Assembly (NCBI RefSeq): GCF_004027225.2
Contig: NC_044282.2
Coordinates: 63,353,725-63,417,724 of the forward strand
Reading direction: 5' to 3'
Length of the DNA: 64,000 bases
Source of the DNA: Strigops habroptila
Taxonomy: Eukaryota; Chordata; Aves; Psittaciformes; Psittacidae
This document shows, in pieces, positions 13,001-28,000 of the stretch (positions are counted from its first letter, which is position 1; every line of letters starts with the position of its first letter). The position numbers were made by a program, and so were the translations under genes. The notes under the pieces were generated by a model. It was not told the DNA's origin. It was given only the letters and a program-made list of their open reading frames with translations, and ran no database searches.

Positions 13001-16000
13001 GGTGCGGTGGGGTTGTTCCTACCCAGGAGCAGGACTTTGCACTTCCCCTTGCTGAACTTGCTGAGGTTCTGTCAGCCCATTTCTCCACCTGTCTCGGTCC
13101 CTCTGCGTGATAGAGCAGCACAACCCTCGTGTACAGCTGCTCCTTCCAGCTTGGGGTCACCTGCAAACCTGCCCCAGCATCCAGATCATTCACAAAGATG
13201 TTAAATGGGACTGGAACCAGTACTGACCCTGGGGTACACCAGTTGTTACTGGCCTCCAACTAGACTTTGTGCCACAGATCATGCCCCAAGCCTGGCCATG
13301 CAGACGATGTTCAACGCACGTCCCTGCCTGCTCATCCAGCCCACACTGCCACAGCTTCTCCTGGAGGATCTAAGTGTACATGGCATCACAAGCTTTACTG
13401 GAGCCCACAGGGGCCTGAGGACAGGATAGCATTAAAGCCACTGTGGAATGGCTCAGCATGCAGGCTCCTCTACTCAGCAGACAGGCTCATTTGCAGTCAG
13501 TGAGTGCAGCCAGCTTGGGATCAGCAAAGCATGATACTGGGGTGTTTCAGCCTAGAGCAAGAGCCACAAACTGATTCAAATTTGCTTTGTAGGCTATCCT
13601 CAGTCTACATGTAAGTGGAAGTTCTGAAGGGACTGCTTCCCCCTCACCCACACTGCTACAGAGCCCAGCACCAACGCACTGGACACCTGACATCAGATCA
13701 GGCATTAGTTCTATGAAGGAGAATTACAGCAGAGGGGTTGCTTGGTGGAAGCAAGACATGTACTAACCTCCCACCTCTGACAAAAGCTACCCCTGCCTCC
13801 CAAAAACAACACACCAAAACCACTCCAAGAACCAGCCCACATCTTTGACTGGAATGAGTCTGAAAATTAAAACCCAAAACAAAACAGGCAAAAAAAAAAA
13901 AAAAAAGCTGGAAAACAGAAGAAGCTTTAGCTTTGAAAATACAATCACAGTTGGTGTATGCGCCTAGAAATAAGAAAAGGAAATTAAATGGAAGACATGG
14001 CAGACAGAGCTTGGAGGGACTGTGCCCTGCGTGTAAGCATTAGGTACCTAAATAAGAGCTTTCCTCTGCAGTGGTGCTTTCTTGTTTCAGGGCAGAGCTA
14101 GATTCTTACCTTTTGCAATTTGCCTTCCTTATAGGCCTTCTGGTCTTTGATTATCTCAGGAAGATACTTGGCACAGTACAGGGCAACTTCTTCTCCTGAA
14201 AGAGAGCAGAAATCATTCAAAGAGAGTGGTACTCTCAGAGGCAGAACACACCCCTGAGCAACTGAATTCCTGAGGCAAATCTGGGGACAAAAACTAGAAC
14301 TAACCCAGACACAGAAAAGTTATGCAGCAACAGATTGCTGGGGATCTCACCCACACCTCCCCACAGGCTGCATCTCCAGAGCAGCAGGATTTGCTGATGA
14401 CCCCTGGAAAACCCCAATGAGCACTCACCCATCAAGTTTGGCCAAAGCTATAAGCTTCCTGAAAGGGATTTTAGGCCCATTTTAGCACTTAGGCCAACAG
14501 TTTAGGCCCATCCTACCTAGGAAGCTCTATTTTTGCATGCAAGCACAGGGACAAACAACAAGAAGAGAAAAAGGGAAGGCTTTTGGTCAGTGTAAGCATT
14601 ACCAATGCATGATGAGCAGCACAAAAAGCGTTATGTATTCTAGTCTATGTTCTAGACCAAGTAAAATACAATGCCACAACCTTGAGATAAACCTTTCAGG
14701 AAGATGGGTATCCTGATCAGTAACGCAGGACAGGAAAGTGTGTCTGTGTGTGCACAGCATGAGTGAATGGTGGCCAGAACACCAGGCTGATGAAAGCACA
14801 GAGGACAACTTGGATTGATGGCCAACAACTCAAACCAAGCATCCACTCCTAGAGCAGCTGAAAGACTTTTAAAAGCCAGAAACACTCCAGCAGGACCTCA
14901 TACAGGGTCTGAAATGAAAAGGATGGACAATCAATGTCCATTGACATGGGCTTATGGAAACAGATCTTGCCAATTCAACATCTGCTCTTAAAGATACTGG
15001 CATTTTGCTGAAAACTAAGCATGCTGATGTAACTAAGCATGATGATGATTTAGGTAAGGTATATAACTTGCATATATATTATATATAATTTACATATACA
15101 TATACGTATATAAGACATCACTTGTCTTAAAAAAATTAAACTTTCAAGACAGCACATGCAGAACAGGTTAAAGAACTGCCAATTACCACTTATGAGATGA
15201 AACCCAACAAATCACAGGGGAAGATGTATTTATATAGTCTGGAAGGACTGGCTCAGATGTAACATCTTTATCAGAGCCAAAATAAAACTAAACTTCTATG
15301 ACAGAATTGTAGGTGGAGGGAGTGGAGAATAATGATAGTGACAGGTCTTTCAAATCACTTGAATTGAGGGGAGTGAACAGGGGCTGCTCAGAGAGGTATG
15401 GCCATTGAGGAAAACATGCACAGCCTTGGACCATGGCAGAAAACCACCCAGCAGACCCAGACTCTATATGGAGAGAGTCATGGCCAGGAGCACACTATGT
15501 ACATCTTTTCATTTAGGCTGCTTTTACTTAAAGCTAAGTTAGCAGGCCATAAAACAGTAGCCCTGAAACTCTTGCAGAGAGCACTGACAACTGCTATGTC
15601 CTCTGTTGTATGACGGGGACTCAAGGTGGCTGGATCAGTCTGCTGCAGGGACACAGGGCTCTGCCATGCACAGAGCTGTTCTAGAACTTGGCTGGCACCT
15701 TGGCTGAGGCCTGGACATGACGGTGATGTACTGCCACATAAAGGCTTGACCAGTAAGCAAGGCGCACCATGTGCCTCAGCAGTCCAAGGAGGAGGAAAAC
15801 TAGGAAAACAGCAGGGATACTCCCAGATCAGGAACTACAGGACATGGAGCAGGCCCAGTAAGTGGGCTGCTGACGCAACTGCTGCAGTGGACAGCTGCAA
15901 TCTCCTCCAGTTTCTCTTCCAACTTGCAATCATTCCCGCCTGCCCAATCTGGACCAGCATGCTGGTGTGACATCTCTTATCTCATTCTGACACTCTCCGG

Positions 16001-19000
16001 GGCACTGAACTGCATCATCCGGAGTGTATAATAGACACACAGGTGGCTCATCTGCACACAAAGCTGTGCCCTGAAGCTCTTCAGAGGCTTCCCTGAGAAA
16101 AGAATCAAACTAGGTTGGAAAAGACCTTTAAGATCACCAATTTCAACCATTACCCCAGGACTGCCAGGACCACCACTAAATCATACCACTGAGGGCCGTC
16201 TCTACATGGTTTTTGAGAACTTCCAGGGATAGTGATTCCACCATTCCCTGGGCAGCCTGTTCCAGTGCCTCACTACTGTTTCAGCAAAGAAATTTTTCCT
16301 AATATCCAATCTAAACCTCTCCTGATGCAGCTTGAGGCCATTACCTCTTGTCTTATCACTTGTTACTTGGGAGAAGAGACCGGACACCTCTTCTCTCCAT
16401 CCTCCTTTCAGGTAGTTTTAGAGAGGGATAAGATCCCCCCTGAGCCTTCTCTTCTCCAGACTAAACACCCCCAGGTCCCTCAGCCATTCCCCAAAACTTG
16501 TGCTCCGGACCCTTCACCAGCTTTGTTGCCCTTCTCTGGACCTGCTCCAGACACCTCAATGTCTCTCTTGTAGTGAGGGGCCCAGAACTGAACACAGGAT
16601 TCGAGGTGTGGCCTCACCAGTGCCGAGTACAGGGGGATGATCACTGCCCTGGCCCTGCTGGCCACGCTATTGCTGATACAGGCCAGGATGCTGTTGGCCT
16701 TCTTGGCCACCCGCGCACAAGCTGCTCATGTTCAGCCTGTAGCATTGCATGGGCCTGTTATGGCCAAAGTGCAGGACCCAGCACTAAGCCTTGTTGAACC
16801 TAAACACTGATGATCACACTGATGGTCTTACCCAAATGCTAAACAGGAATGGGGTGGGTAAAAGCCTGCACCACTGTACCAGGTAACTGTTCTGGCAGAA
16901 GAGGACAGGCCACAGCTACCTGCTGAGATCAGAAAAGGAGAAGAGAATGACCAAAGGGCACCCTGGTCTGTGCTACTGGAAGCAGCTGACAGATCTAATA
17001 ATACCAGCATTGGCACCTGATCACCCACCTGTTGGAAAAGATGACCCGACGTTGCAATCTTTCTGCCACAGCTAAAGGACATGGGATTTTCTTCGTAGCA
17101 ACAAGTAGCTTGACCTGAGAAAGCCACCGACAGCTTTGCAGGCTCAGTCCCATCCCCTGTAAGCAGGCAGGGCACAGTGCTGCAGACAGCAGTGCGCAAA
17201 GCAATGCACTAGAGAAAGCTCTTGCTCTGTCACCACAGAAGCAGGAAGCCAGCCCAAATAAAAAAGTTTTGGCAGTTAAAACAAGCCACGTTTTTAACAC
17301 TGGGACACTGAGATTGAATAGAGATCTGGGAATGTCCGATGTGCCTGACTGTGGCTGCCCAAAGACAAATTACTGTATGAGAATTTGTAGGTGCCACAGA
17401 AGACGAGGAATCTTTGCTGCTTCCTGTGTAGCACCAGCACAGATGCCACAACAGACATTGCTGCTGCAAGCTGATGAGGCTTCACATGAGACCCTTTTGC
17501 CAGTTTCACAGTCCTCTTTCTTCACTGGCTGCAGCTCAAACCAGGCCATTCCCTACGAGCAGAGTAGTCCTGGCGGTACCCCATCTCCCTTGCTCAGGGG
17601 ATACAAAGGTGCTTACTTACAGTGTTTTAACCAAAACATCTAGAAAAAACAAGATTCTCATTTGGAGTTCTCTGGCTGTGGAAGACGACCCATCAAAGCA
17701 AGTCCTCAAATCTAAAGGTATACGTCCCTTTGGCGTACAGGAGGCAGCTATAAGCCCAGCACACAGACCTCACGTCTAGCTGCTTGCACAGCAGCCCCAG
17801 CAAGATCTAATGGGTTTTATAAGCTGAGTCAGTGACTCAAAGCACATTGCTGCTACAGTGGCCAGAGAAACTGAACTGGCTCAAGGAATTCATTTTCTAC
17901 ATGCAGACAGATGTAATAAATTACTCTGTCTCGGCACTTCTGGACCTGTCGCAGCAAAAAACCTGCCACATTTTTCTCACTGAGGAAACGTTTGCGAGAG
18001 TGCAACCGAGAAGCTCTACTTCACTCCAGGTCCTGCCTTGCACACTGAGTGGCCTCTGGGTACCAGGACCTTTCTGCAGTCTAGCCTGGGTGCAATCAGT
18101 GTAATTACCTGGTGGACGCTAATGGCTCCTTCCAGTTCATTCTGTAACATACCGATGTATTTGGTTACACTTAGGCCAAAATCAGCCCACCCACCACATC
18201 TTGTCTTCATTAACTATCAAACACCCTCCCTTTGAGAGTAGGGATAAGGGCAGCAGCAGCAGGGCTGAAGAGCCAGGTAATTATGAAAGCCAATTCAGAA
18301 ACCTCAAGTCCTACTTCGTGCTCTTCATCAAGGTCCTTCCCTGCCAGCTCCACTAAGGATCGAAGGATCCAGCCCTGTGATACTCCTAGTCTGTGGCACG
18401 GAATTAGGGAGAATACTACTAAAGAGACACCAGTTGCAACTGAATAACAGTGACTCCTGCGGCAGACCAGAAAGCTCAGAGCAAAAGGCTTCCCCACTCC
18501 TTCTACAGCCACTTGCTGCTTTTCTTTGATGGTACCTCATGTACTACAGCACTGCCTCAAAATTAAAGCTTCCCTCACTTAGAATCATAGAATCGTAAGG
18601 GTTGGAAAGGACCTTAAGATCATCTAGTTCCAAGCCCCCTGCCATGGGCAGGGACACCTTGCCCTAAACCACGTGGCTCAAGGCTCTGTCCAACCTGGCC
18701 TTGAACACTGCCAGGGATGGAGCATCCACAACCTCCCTGGGCAACCCATTCCAGTGCTTCACCACCCGCACTGTAAAGAACTTCTTCCTTATATCTAGTC
18801 TAAACTTCCCCTGTTTAAGTTTGAACCCATTACCCCTTGTCCTACCACTATAGTCCCTAAGGAAGAGTCCCTCCCCAGCATCCTTGTAGACCCCCTTCAG
18901 ATACTGGAAGGCTGCTCTGAGGTCACCACGCAGCCTTCTCTTCTCCAGGCTGAACAGCCCCAACTCTCTCAGCCTGTCTTCATATGGGAGGTGCTCCAGC

Positions 19001-22000
19001 CCTCTTATCATCCTCGTGGCCCTCCTCTGGACTCGCTCCAACAGCTCCATGTCCTTCTTATGTTGAGGACACCAGAACTGTACACAGTACTCCAAGTGAG
19101 GTCTCTCTTCTGCAGTTACTGTGTTATACACACAAATTTACACTCTTAATACAGCTGTATAGAGAAGCAACAGAGAATCCACCAGGATAAAACATTCCCA
19201 GATCCACTTATATTCACCAGGCCATCAGAAATTGACTACAAGCCTCAAAATCATCTGTCAGCCATGAATTAAGTGCTCAAGGCTGTATAGTTTCCTAAGC
19301 AAATGGTCCTGGTTGCCCTCACCTGTAACAAGCATTTGGGACAACATTTCCAGCAAAATAGAAGAAATTGGGAAGAGCTCTTTGAAGCACAAAACTGACC
19401 TGCAAAGCAGTAAAACGGAATGAGTTTTCCAAAACGCCCAGTAAACAATTTTGTTGAAGCAAGAGAAGGACGAGTGCATGAGTACAACATAGCACAGTAA
19501 GGTAAGCATGAGGAACCACTACCGAGGCTTTCCCCCTCACGAAGGTGGGCAAGACCACAGGACTATCTCCCTAGGGGAAGAATGAAGTTTATTGCTTTTA
19601 ACTTTCAGATGAGGCTCTACACGCTCCAAGGTGCATTGTAGACTGCAATATGAGTCCTGGCACTGACAGTTTTAGGAAAGCAGGAAAAAGAAAACCTCAC
19701 CAAATGCAATTTCCACATCTACACACTTCCCTGAGAAGCAGCACAGAGGAGCACTAGAGGTACAAAAGCAGGCCCTGGTACGAATGGGTGTGGAGAGCCT
19801 TTTGCTGTTGGGGACTTGGAAAGCTTTCAGCGGCTGAACACTTAGAGAATACAATTACTCAGCTATAACCATATACATAACCAACAATGAATCCAGGATC
19901 ACATCTTCCACGTCTTCAGTGTAAAACCCACTATAAAACTTTCAAAGTCTCCATGAATCATTGTATTAATGTTTTCTAGAGAGGCAGCTTCCAGCTAAGT
20001 AATGCCAAAGACTCAGCTGCATTTCCTGCTTAATGCAACACAGATGCAGTAGTAGGAAGGTCTTCAGGAAGCCAAAGTAAAATATATCATGTGTAGCACT
20101 GAATTCAGTGAAAAAGTAAATATACAGAGGATTCTCCAGAGTGCATACTTTTATGTTCCTACAAAATTATCAAAAAAGACTGCTTTTGTTCATGAAAGAG
20201 CAAGTGGAGTTTTCAAGATGTCTGAAAGACGAGGCAGAAAGGTGAAAGCATACATGGGAAAGTTCATGTCTCAGAGCATACTGCTGCACAGCTAGATGTC
20301 ACTGCCAAAACCTACATCTGATTCAGGTTTAAAAGCAGGAGTCACATTCAGATGAAATATGGAACAGAGTCAATTTATCTTGGTGTTTCCGGCAAGACTG
20401 GCTCCAGAGTACCTAAGGCCCAGCCAGAATCTCACTGCAGTAAGATCTCTCTGTCTCCAGGAGCACAGGCTTGAATTTGACATGTGAAGACAAGAATGGG
20501 CAACAACCTCAGGGCAGAAACCAAGGCAAGAAAAAGGCCTCCAGAGATACAGGTTCCTAGATCAAATCTTTTTCAGTGCATCTACATGCACAAACTCATC
20601 CTATCTCATCTTCACAGAGCTGAAAGTAGATCCCATCCCAAGATCTGATCTGTACTAAGACACATACAAGCTATTTCAATATAAAATAAAGCAACCTTAG
20701 AGTCAAATAAAAAATAAACTAGCTAAGAACAAAGCCCCGTCCAACCTGGCCTTGAACACTTCCATGGATGGGGCATCCACCGTTTGTCTCGGCCCTGCGC
20801 CAGGGCCTCACCACCCTCATAGTAAATAATTTCTTCCTAATGTCTAATCTAAATCTTCCCTCTGTCAGTTTAAAGCCACTCCCCCTTGTCCTGTCCCTAC
20901 AGCCCCTTGTAAAAAGCCCCTCTCCAGATTTCTTGTTGGCCCCTTTAGGCCCTGGAAGCTGCTCTAAGGTCTCCCTGGAGCCTTCTCTTCTCCAGGCTGA
21001 ACAAGCCCAGCTCTCTCAGCCTGTCTCTACAGCAGAGCTGCTCCAGCCCTCGGAGCATCTTCGTGGCCTCCTCTGGACTTGCTCCAGCAGGTCCATATCG
21101 TTCTTGTGTTGGAGGCCCTAGAGCTGAACGCAGGACTGCTGAGGGGGTGTGGTGCGTGTGTCTCATCTGTAAACAGGGCACACTGCTTTTAATTTTGTGG
21201 TAATTTATTATACAGAGGGGCCTCCTCAACACAATGACACTGTGCTTTAGTGACACTTTGAAGTTTTGGCCCTCTGGCCAGTCCATGATCACTTCCAGAA
21301 TTCCTGGGCAGGTGCAGTTTCCCATTCAAGCCCACTGTGTGATCAGCGTGAGCCACTTACTCCATGGAGCATGAGTTGTATGATGTGTAGAGGGAACCCT
21401 CCCTTTCAGCATTCAACCCAGCACAGGCAATCAAGGTGCCAAAAGGAGCTGCACTTCGGTACCAACTACTTCTGAAGTGGCTCAGACTCCTTCATATGCT
21501 GCTAGTTAGAGTGTAACAGACTTCAGATCCTCTCTGTTGCTGGCACGAAAATCCTAGAGGTTGACTTTGAGTCTCCCCAGGTGCTTTCTGCCAGAAGCCC
21601 TAGCAAGCAGTGTAAAGCATACTTTTCACATCCTGTCCTGTCCGGACTGGTCCAAGGGCTACTGCACAAACTATCTCCTGTTTAATCTGTTCAAAGTCTT
21701 GCTGCTGCTCAAGGCCATATTCAAAGTCACTCTTCTTTGATACAGAAGATAGTCGCTCGATACAGAAGGTTTACGATCAGAAGTACGCATTCTCTAAAAC
21801 TCCACTTGTATGTCTTTTTTGTTGGCTGCTGGAGACATAGCTGTTGTTTTATTGATCGCATCCATAACGCCACTTGTGTTTCTTTTTTGTTAGCTGCTGG
21901 AGACATAGCTGTTATTTTATTGATCGCATCCACTGGGATATGATAACATCCATCTTGACATTCTTAACAACTGGATTTCCTGTGCAAGTCCTTTGACCTT

Positions 22001-25000
22001 ATTTTGTTTTATAGCAAAAGCAGCTTTCAAAAGGATCTGGATTATTCTTCTCTCCTTCTCAAACACTTCCCCCGTTGTGCTGCCCCACACAATGATGCCA
22101 TCAATATACTGCGGACATTTAGGAGCTTCATCTCCTAGTTCTAGTGCAGTCTGCATCAATCCAGCATCAGAGTAATCAGCTGAGAATTATCTTCTCACAT
22201 ATCTCCCAGCTCAGGAGATAGGGTGATTTCTGTCATGATTTCAGCCTCTTCCTCCTCCTGCTCCTGTGGCTGCTCTGCAGCAGTACAGGCTGCCTCTTCT
22301 GATTCTTTCTTCTGCTCCCTCTCAGGAGAAGCTTCTTCATCCCTTACTAAATGAGCAAACTTCTGCTTCCATTGTTTCTTCAGAGGCGCCTGATTTACTA
22401 TTTGGTTTAGCCACAGTGCCTGTTGGTATGTTTTCCCTCTCTTCTCCTTGAGTGTGCTGCATGACATCGAGCAGCATTGGAAGATGCTGGCCAGGACCCA
22501 GCACAGTGTGGTAAATTGTGCCTCTCTGGAATAGCCACAACTTTTTTAACATTCTATCACTACATCAGGATCTTGCACTTGTTTGGGAGTGAAGTTCCAG
22601 ACCACTGGAGCTGAGAAGTTCTCTAAACACCTGTCCATATTCTCCCACATACAACCATATACCATGGAGTCTGGGTCATATTCCTAAATTGCTTGTTAAC
22701 CTTAGACAAAACCAAAGCAATATTCCTAAGAAATACAAATAGAATTATTTTAACTACCAAAAGATGTTCAAAATACTGAGAAGTTACTGTAACGAGGGAG
22801 AAAACATCACAGAAGAAGGTTGCAAGGGTGCCATTCTGTATTTCCTCCACAAAAAAACCTCTTGGAGGAAGAAGTATAGCTGTTAATTGTCTCCATGAGA
22901 TGGTACCCAAAGTACTGTAATGGCTTCAGCAGAGAGCCCAATTATCAGATTAAGCTCAAGACCGGTGTTTTAATAGCAATTCTCTCAGGCAAAACATCAC
23001 TAATCACTATAGAGCACAGCAAAGTGCAAAAGGCAACACCAATCTTTTACATATACAGCTGTCATGGATTAACCCCAGGTGGCAACTAAGCACCACGCAG
23101 CCGCTCACTCATTCCCCCCAGAGGGATGGGGGAGAGAATTGAAAAAGTGAGAAAACTCATGAGATAAAGACAGTTTGATAGGTAAAGCAGAAGTTGTATG
23201 TGCAAGCAAAGCAAATCAAGGAATCCATTCACCACTTCCCCTTGCAGGCAGGTGTTCAGCCATCCCTACGACAGCAGAGCTCCATCATGTGTAACAGTTA
23301 CTTGGGAAGGCAAATGCCATCACTCCAAATATCTCTCCCTTCCTTCTTCTTCACCCTGCTTTATACGCTCAGCATGGTCCAATATGGTCTGGAATATTCC
23401 TTTGGTCAGTTGGGGTCAGCTATCCTGGCCATGTCCTCTCCTCACCGCTTGTGCACCCTCAGCCGACTTGCTGGTGGGGTGAGATGCAGAAAAGGCCTTG
23501 GTGCTGTGCAAGCACTGCTCAGCAATAACGAAAACATCCCTGTGTTATCAGCACTGTTTTGAGCACAAATCCAAAACACAGCCCCCTACCAGCTACTGTG
23601 AAAAAAATTAACTCTATCCCAGCCAAAACCAGTGCAATAACCAAGACTGGGCAAGAGACATCCATTCCTCTGCTTACAAACTGGAAAAATAATTACATCA
23701 GGGTTCGCTGTATTCATATCAAACACCCTGGTAGCAGCAAAAAGAAAACCTCACTATGATAATGCAGACATCTAAAAGGGGCAACTATGTCAATGAAGAC
23801 ACTTACTAAAAGGAAATTAAAAGAAACCAGCTAAAAAGGATAAAGCGTATGTCGATAGCAACAGAGATTGATCAGAAACACCATACTGGAGGTGCAGAGA
23901 GAACATAAATTGTTCTCCAAGATTTGGGGGCAGGGAAGCAATGGCAAATAAAAAGGAAACTGGGAAAGGCAAAATATCAGCAGTCAAAAACTGGAAGGGG
24001 GCAAAACATAAAAGAAAAACTGATGAGTAAAATGGAAAGCTAAACACGAAAATACAAAACAACCAGAAAAAACCCAACCCAAACCAACAAGAAACCCCCC
24101 CCCAACAATAAAAAGCCAACAAAAAAGCCAACCCTTTTTCAAATAACACATTAATAAAAACTCTTCCCAACCCATTTGGAGCAGGAAGCTTACTGGAGAG
24201 TTTAAGGTTGGTAGATGAGCAAGGTATAAAAAAAAAGGTAAATTCGGTTTTTTTGCGCTGGTAGCTAATAAAGCTTAGAGAAGTTCTCACACTAAAACCT
24301 TCTTTTACATGGAACAGACCTGAGAAATTTTTTCACTACTAAGGAAATAATGCATCAGTAAAATCATACAAATGTAGGGATGGGCACAATGGTTCTTCAG
24401 TGTCAGGTTCAACTATATCTGTATCCTTCCTGATAAGGTTTGTCCAGTAAGAGCTGTAAAGATACCATCCCTGGAAATGTAAAATACAAGTTAGAAACCC
24501 ATGTCAGCGCTTTGCCATTCTGATTAATGCCTTTCCCTAATGTCTATCTTGAATCTTTCCTATTGTATTTAAAATAAAACCCAACAAATTACTTCATGTC
24601 CTACACTAACAGGAATGCCACAGAGCGTCCAAAGTCTTTCTTTGGACACATGAAAAACACATGAAATAGACCTTCCTGTCAGCTGGAAAAAGTAACACAC
24701 TGGTCTTAAGGAAGAATAGATTGGTTTGATATTATTAATTCTTGACCAGTTTTTGGTAGATGCTCCTGATCTTTCTATCTGCTAGATGCTTACAAATGGT
24801 TTCTGAGTTTCTACAAGAAATAACATTAAGTTGAATAGTTGCTAAATTCCTATATTCTTTTTCCTTTGTCCTTCTCCGCCTTTCAGAACCAACTCATTGC
24901 CCTGATGCTCTCAAAGATAATCTGCAGAATATCAGCAGTTGCTCCATCCAGGTTTCTGCACACTCTAAGATGAAGCTCAGGAGAAAAATAATTTTAAAAC

Positions 25001-28000
25001 ATTAAATATAAATGCTTCAGAAAAGACAAAATCTTTTGAAGAGCTCCTCATCAGCTACCTACTCAGGCTGACCTTTTTAATAAGAACTATTGCAAAAAAA
25101 GGTCTTAAACTCTTATTTACATATTGGCAGAATTAGGTAACAGTTCTAGAGGAAAGGGAGAAATTATGAACTGTGGTACGTAACCTTCCACTTGAATCTG
25201 CTCCACTATCAGAAAAATGAAAGGCATACATATCATACAAATAAAATAATTTAAAATCCCGAAAGAGTGGTGGAAACTGGGTTCACAACACGACAGACCA
25301 ACTTACCTGCTATGTGAACATATCAAACAGTAGAAATAGTAATAAGCAGAATTAGCAGGTACATGGATACATATGGTGAATTGGGCAGGGGTTAAATATA
25401 CAGCAGAGAATGTCACAAACTGGTCAATGTGTTTTCAGATAGTCAATGAGCAGGAGGAAATAAGCAGTTTAGTTGATCTACTCCATACAGATTTCCAAAA
25501 AGCTTTCAAATAAATCATCAATATTCTATATATGAAGCTGCCATGGGAAAACGAGGTTTGATAGAAGCAGAGTTTTCAAAATGGAGGATGGCCCCCAGGA
25601 GAGTTCCTTGAAAACTTATGTTGTTCAAGATCTCTAAAAATAATCTGGAAAATCCATCAGAAAGAAGCGATGGACTGAAACTAAAATAATTTGCAAAATT
25701 TTACAGCAGGATCTTGTGCTTTTACATAATATTGGCAGATGAAATTCCTCACTGACAAAGATGAGAAAAGAAGACAAGACAGTCAACCAAGCACATTGGA
25801 TGGACTCAAAACCATCTATTACCACTTAAGGAAGATATGGAAGAAACTGGGGACAAGGTCCTAAAAATATCACCGTACAGTTTATTTGTATCAAAATAGC
25901 TAACATGGAATTGTTAGGAAAGGAACTGAGAACAAAGCAGAAAACACTTATGCCACAACAAATTCATGGTGTATCTGTAACTTGAAGGGTATAGGCAGTT
26001 CTAGTCAGCCTAACTAAAAGCATGTTACAGAGCTAGACTATGTCCAAAAAAAAAGGACAAATACAATCACAGCTGTGGTACAATACAACGTTTAAAACCT
26101 GTGACTATGTCCAACACCAGTAGCCTAATGAGTTCCATGGCTCAGGCATTTCATCACCTATGCTAAAAACTACTAGAATAATCCATGGTGTAATTTTGGC
26201 ATAAGCTAGTTATCACTCTCCCTAATTCCTGGACACAGTCCATGATCTAGTAGGACCCAGGGACCTACATCCAGTTTGGATGCAGCCACACTATGCTAAA
26301 CACTAAGACAGCTGAACAGCATCAGTGTGGCCAGACTGTGCCAAATGACCTCAGGGCCAGAAAATGGGTGCTGCTGTTTTTTAATAGTAGAGATTCAGCT
26401 GTACGACCAGAGACAAGCCTGGGACTCTTCTGACTGGAAGAAAGGGCATGGAGTCCAAAATTATGAAAGCGAAAAGTGCTAACGGAGTGAACATTCACTG
26501 ATTTCTCCTAAGTGTGGGGATACTGCAGTGAAATCATCAGGCAGCAGATTTAGATCAAAGTCTTTTTTCAAGTAATAAAGTTCTATACAAACATCCTATG
26601 CAAATAATCACCATATAAACCTGGTTTAAAATGCAATTAGACAAATTCATTAAGAGTTAGTTCATCAAGAAGACTTGAGAGTGTCTGTAAGATCAAATGG
26701 CTGCAACCTCTAGCTCTTATGTGAGGAATGGAAGCTGGGAAGGTATGTCCAGGAATGGATCTGCCTTTTCTGTTCCTTCACTGTTCCCTTGAGCAACCAG
26801 TACTGGCAACCACCAGAACATACTGACCAGAGTCAGACCTTTGGTTTAATCTCATGTAGTTTTTCTTACCGCCACTATTCTGTGACTATCCTGTCTAGTT
26901 ATCCACCAAGAAAACATTTTTAGAAGACGGAATGCAAATCTCATTTAAATTTCATATCAACCCATGACCTTCCTTCTAGAAACCCTAAGAAACTTTCGAA
27001 ACCTTAGTTGATGATATCTATCAAAGAAAACACTTCCCGAGAAGGAGCAGGATTTCTAATGATAGATGCTTGCCCAGCAGCCACTAGGCAGCCTAGATGA
27101 GCCACACTGAAGGACTCAGAAGAGAACACAGTGGATGCAGTTACCTCCATGTCCATCGTAGACTGAGAACATGGCTGTTTCACTGTCCAGCTCGGGTATG
27201 CAGTTGTGTGCATCCTGAAAGAGAGAGCAAAAGTCTGGAATTACAGGGGTTGCATTAGACTCTGCAGAGAAGTGGGAGAAAGGAGCAGGGAGGTTATGAG
27301 CACTGACAAAGGGATTCTCAAATCTGGAGGGAAAGCAAGAACAGCAAGAAAGCCTCCTCTCATATTCCCAAAAGCTTACCTGGTGAGCACTCATCTTCAA
27401 AGAAGGGGCATGGATCTTTAATGTCATAGTGTTCTCTGTGCTAGAAAAGTAACCCAGCCTTGTCACCATGAGATTATACTGGAAACCCCTTCAGGTCCTC
27501 AGTACAACAACTCTAGAGGTGGCCAAGCTGAACCTAGAATCAAATCCCTCTGCTTGCAGACCTTGTAAGGCTTCTGTTACTGAAGTAGCTTGCAGTCATT
27601 AATGAATGTGAGGCAACGAGCTGTGCTCTGTTGCTCAAACTGGTACCTATGCTGAGGGCTGCCTAGCCAAGCATAACTACAGAAATACAAGTAATACTGG
27701 TACTAATACACTGGCAACTTCCCTCCCCCAGACAAATGCAACTGGCTCAGGGTCACTTGTGGACCCTGGTCACTCCCACAGTCGCTCTCCTCCCCAGTTC
27801 TTGCCAAACAAGAGCCATGCAAAGTGAAAAGCCAGAAGGACAAATATGGAGCTTCCTGACCTCATGCCTTCAATCAAATGCAGCTTTCCTGGTGAATATG
27901 GTCATGGACAGCACCAGTTGTCTATCTGAACAGCAGATGAAAGGGTCTTGCAGGATGCAGGATCACCACATCCAGAGAGAACAAACAACTTGGCTAGAAA

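Larger units (their letters stand above)
21140..23636 (-). mobile_element. Decayed ERVL-like endogenous retrovirus, 5' part only
   Basis: Read on the minus strand, in order: an LTR (23636-23060); a leader; a gag-like Glu-rich stretch (about 22467-22195); then pol reverse transcriptase and tether/RNase H-side fragments (about 22160 to 21140). The pol part has a YIDD-like box reading YIDG, so the second catalytic aspartate is lost, plus frameshifts and stops. Most of gag, the start of pol and everything after the polymerase region, including a 3' LTR, are missing. The remnant ends at the CR1 copy at 21138. It is not coding-competent. The assignment to ERVL rests on resemblance of the pol pieces and LTR ends. 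Confidence 0.75.
14196..27144 (-). other. PPM1G: PPM1G intron 2 (12.9 kb), repeat-rich
   Basis: This intron lies between exon 2 (YDGHGG) and exon 3 ([10 protein letters not shown]). It holds CR1 copies at about 16.1, 18.6 and 20.7 kb and an ERVL-like remnant at 21.1-23.6 kb. A short AT-rich (TA/CATA) tract is at about 15057-15112. From 23.64 to 27.14 kb I saw only AT-rich unique sequence, including a C run near 24096 and no exon. Confidence 0.8.

Noticed and set aside
15057-15112. An AT-rich tract as a possible origin or matrix attachment site
   Set aside because: It is a short TA/CATA run in an intron. Nothing beyond composition supports such a role.
18664-19131. A 155-residue minus-strand frame
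   Set aside because: It is the open 3' region of a young CR1 copy, not a host gene.
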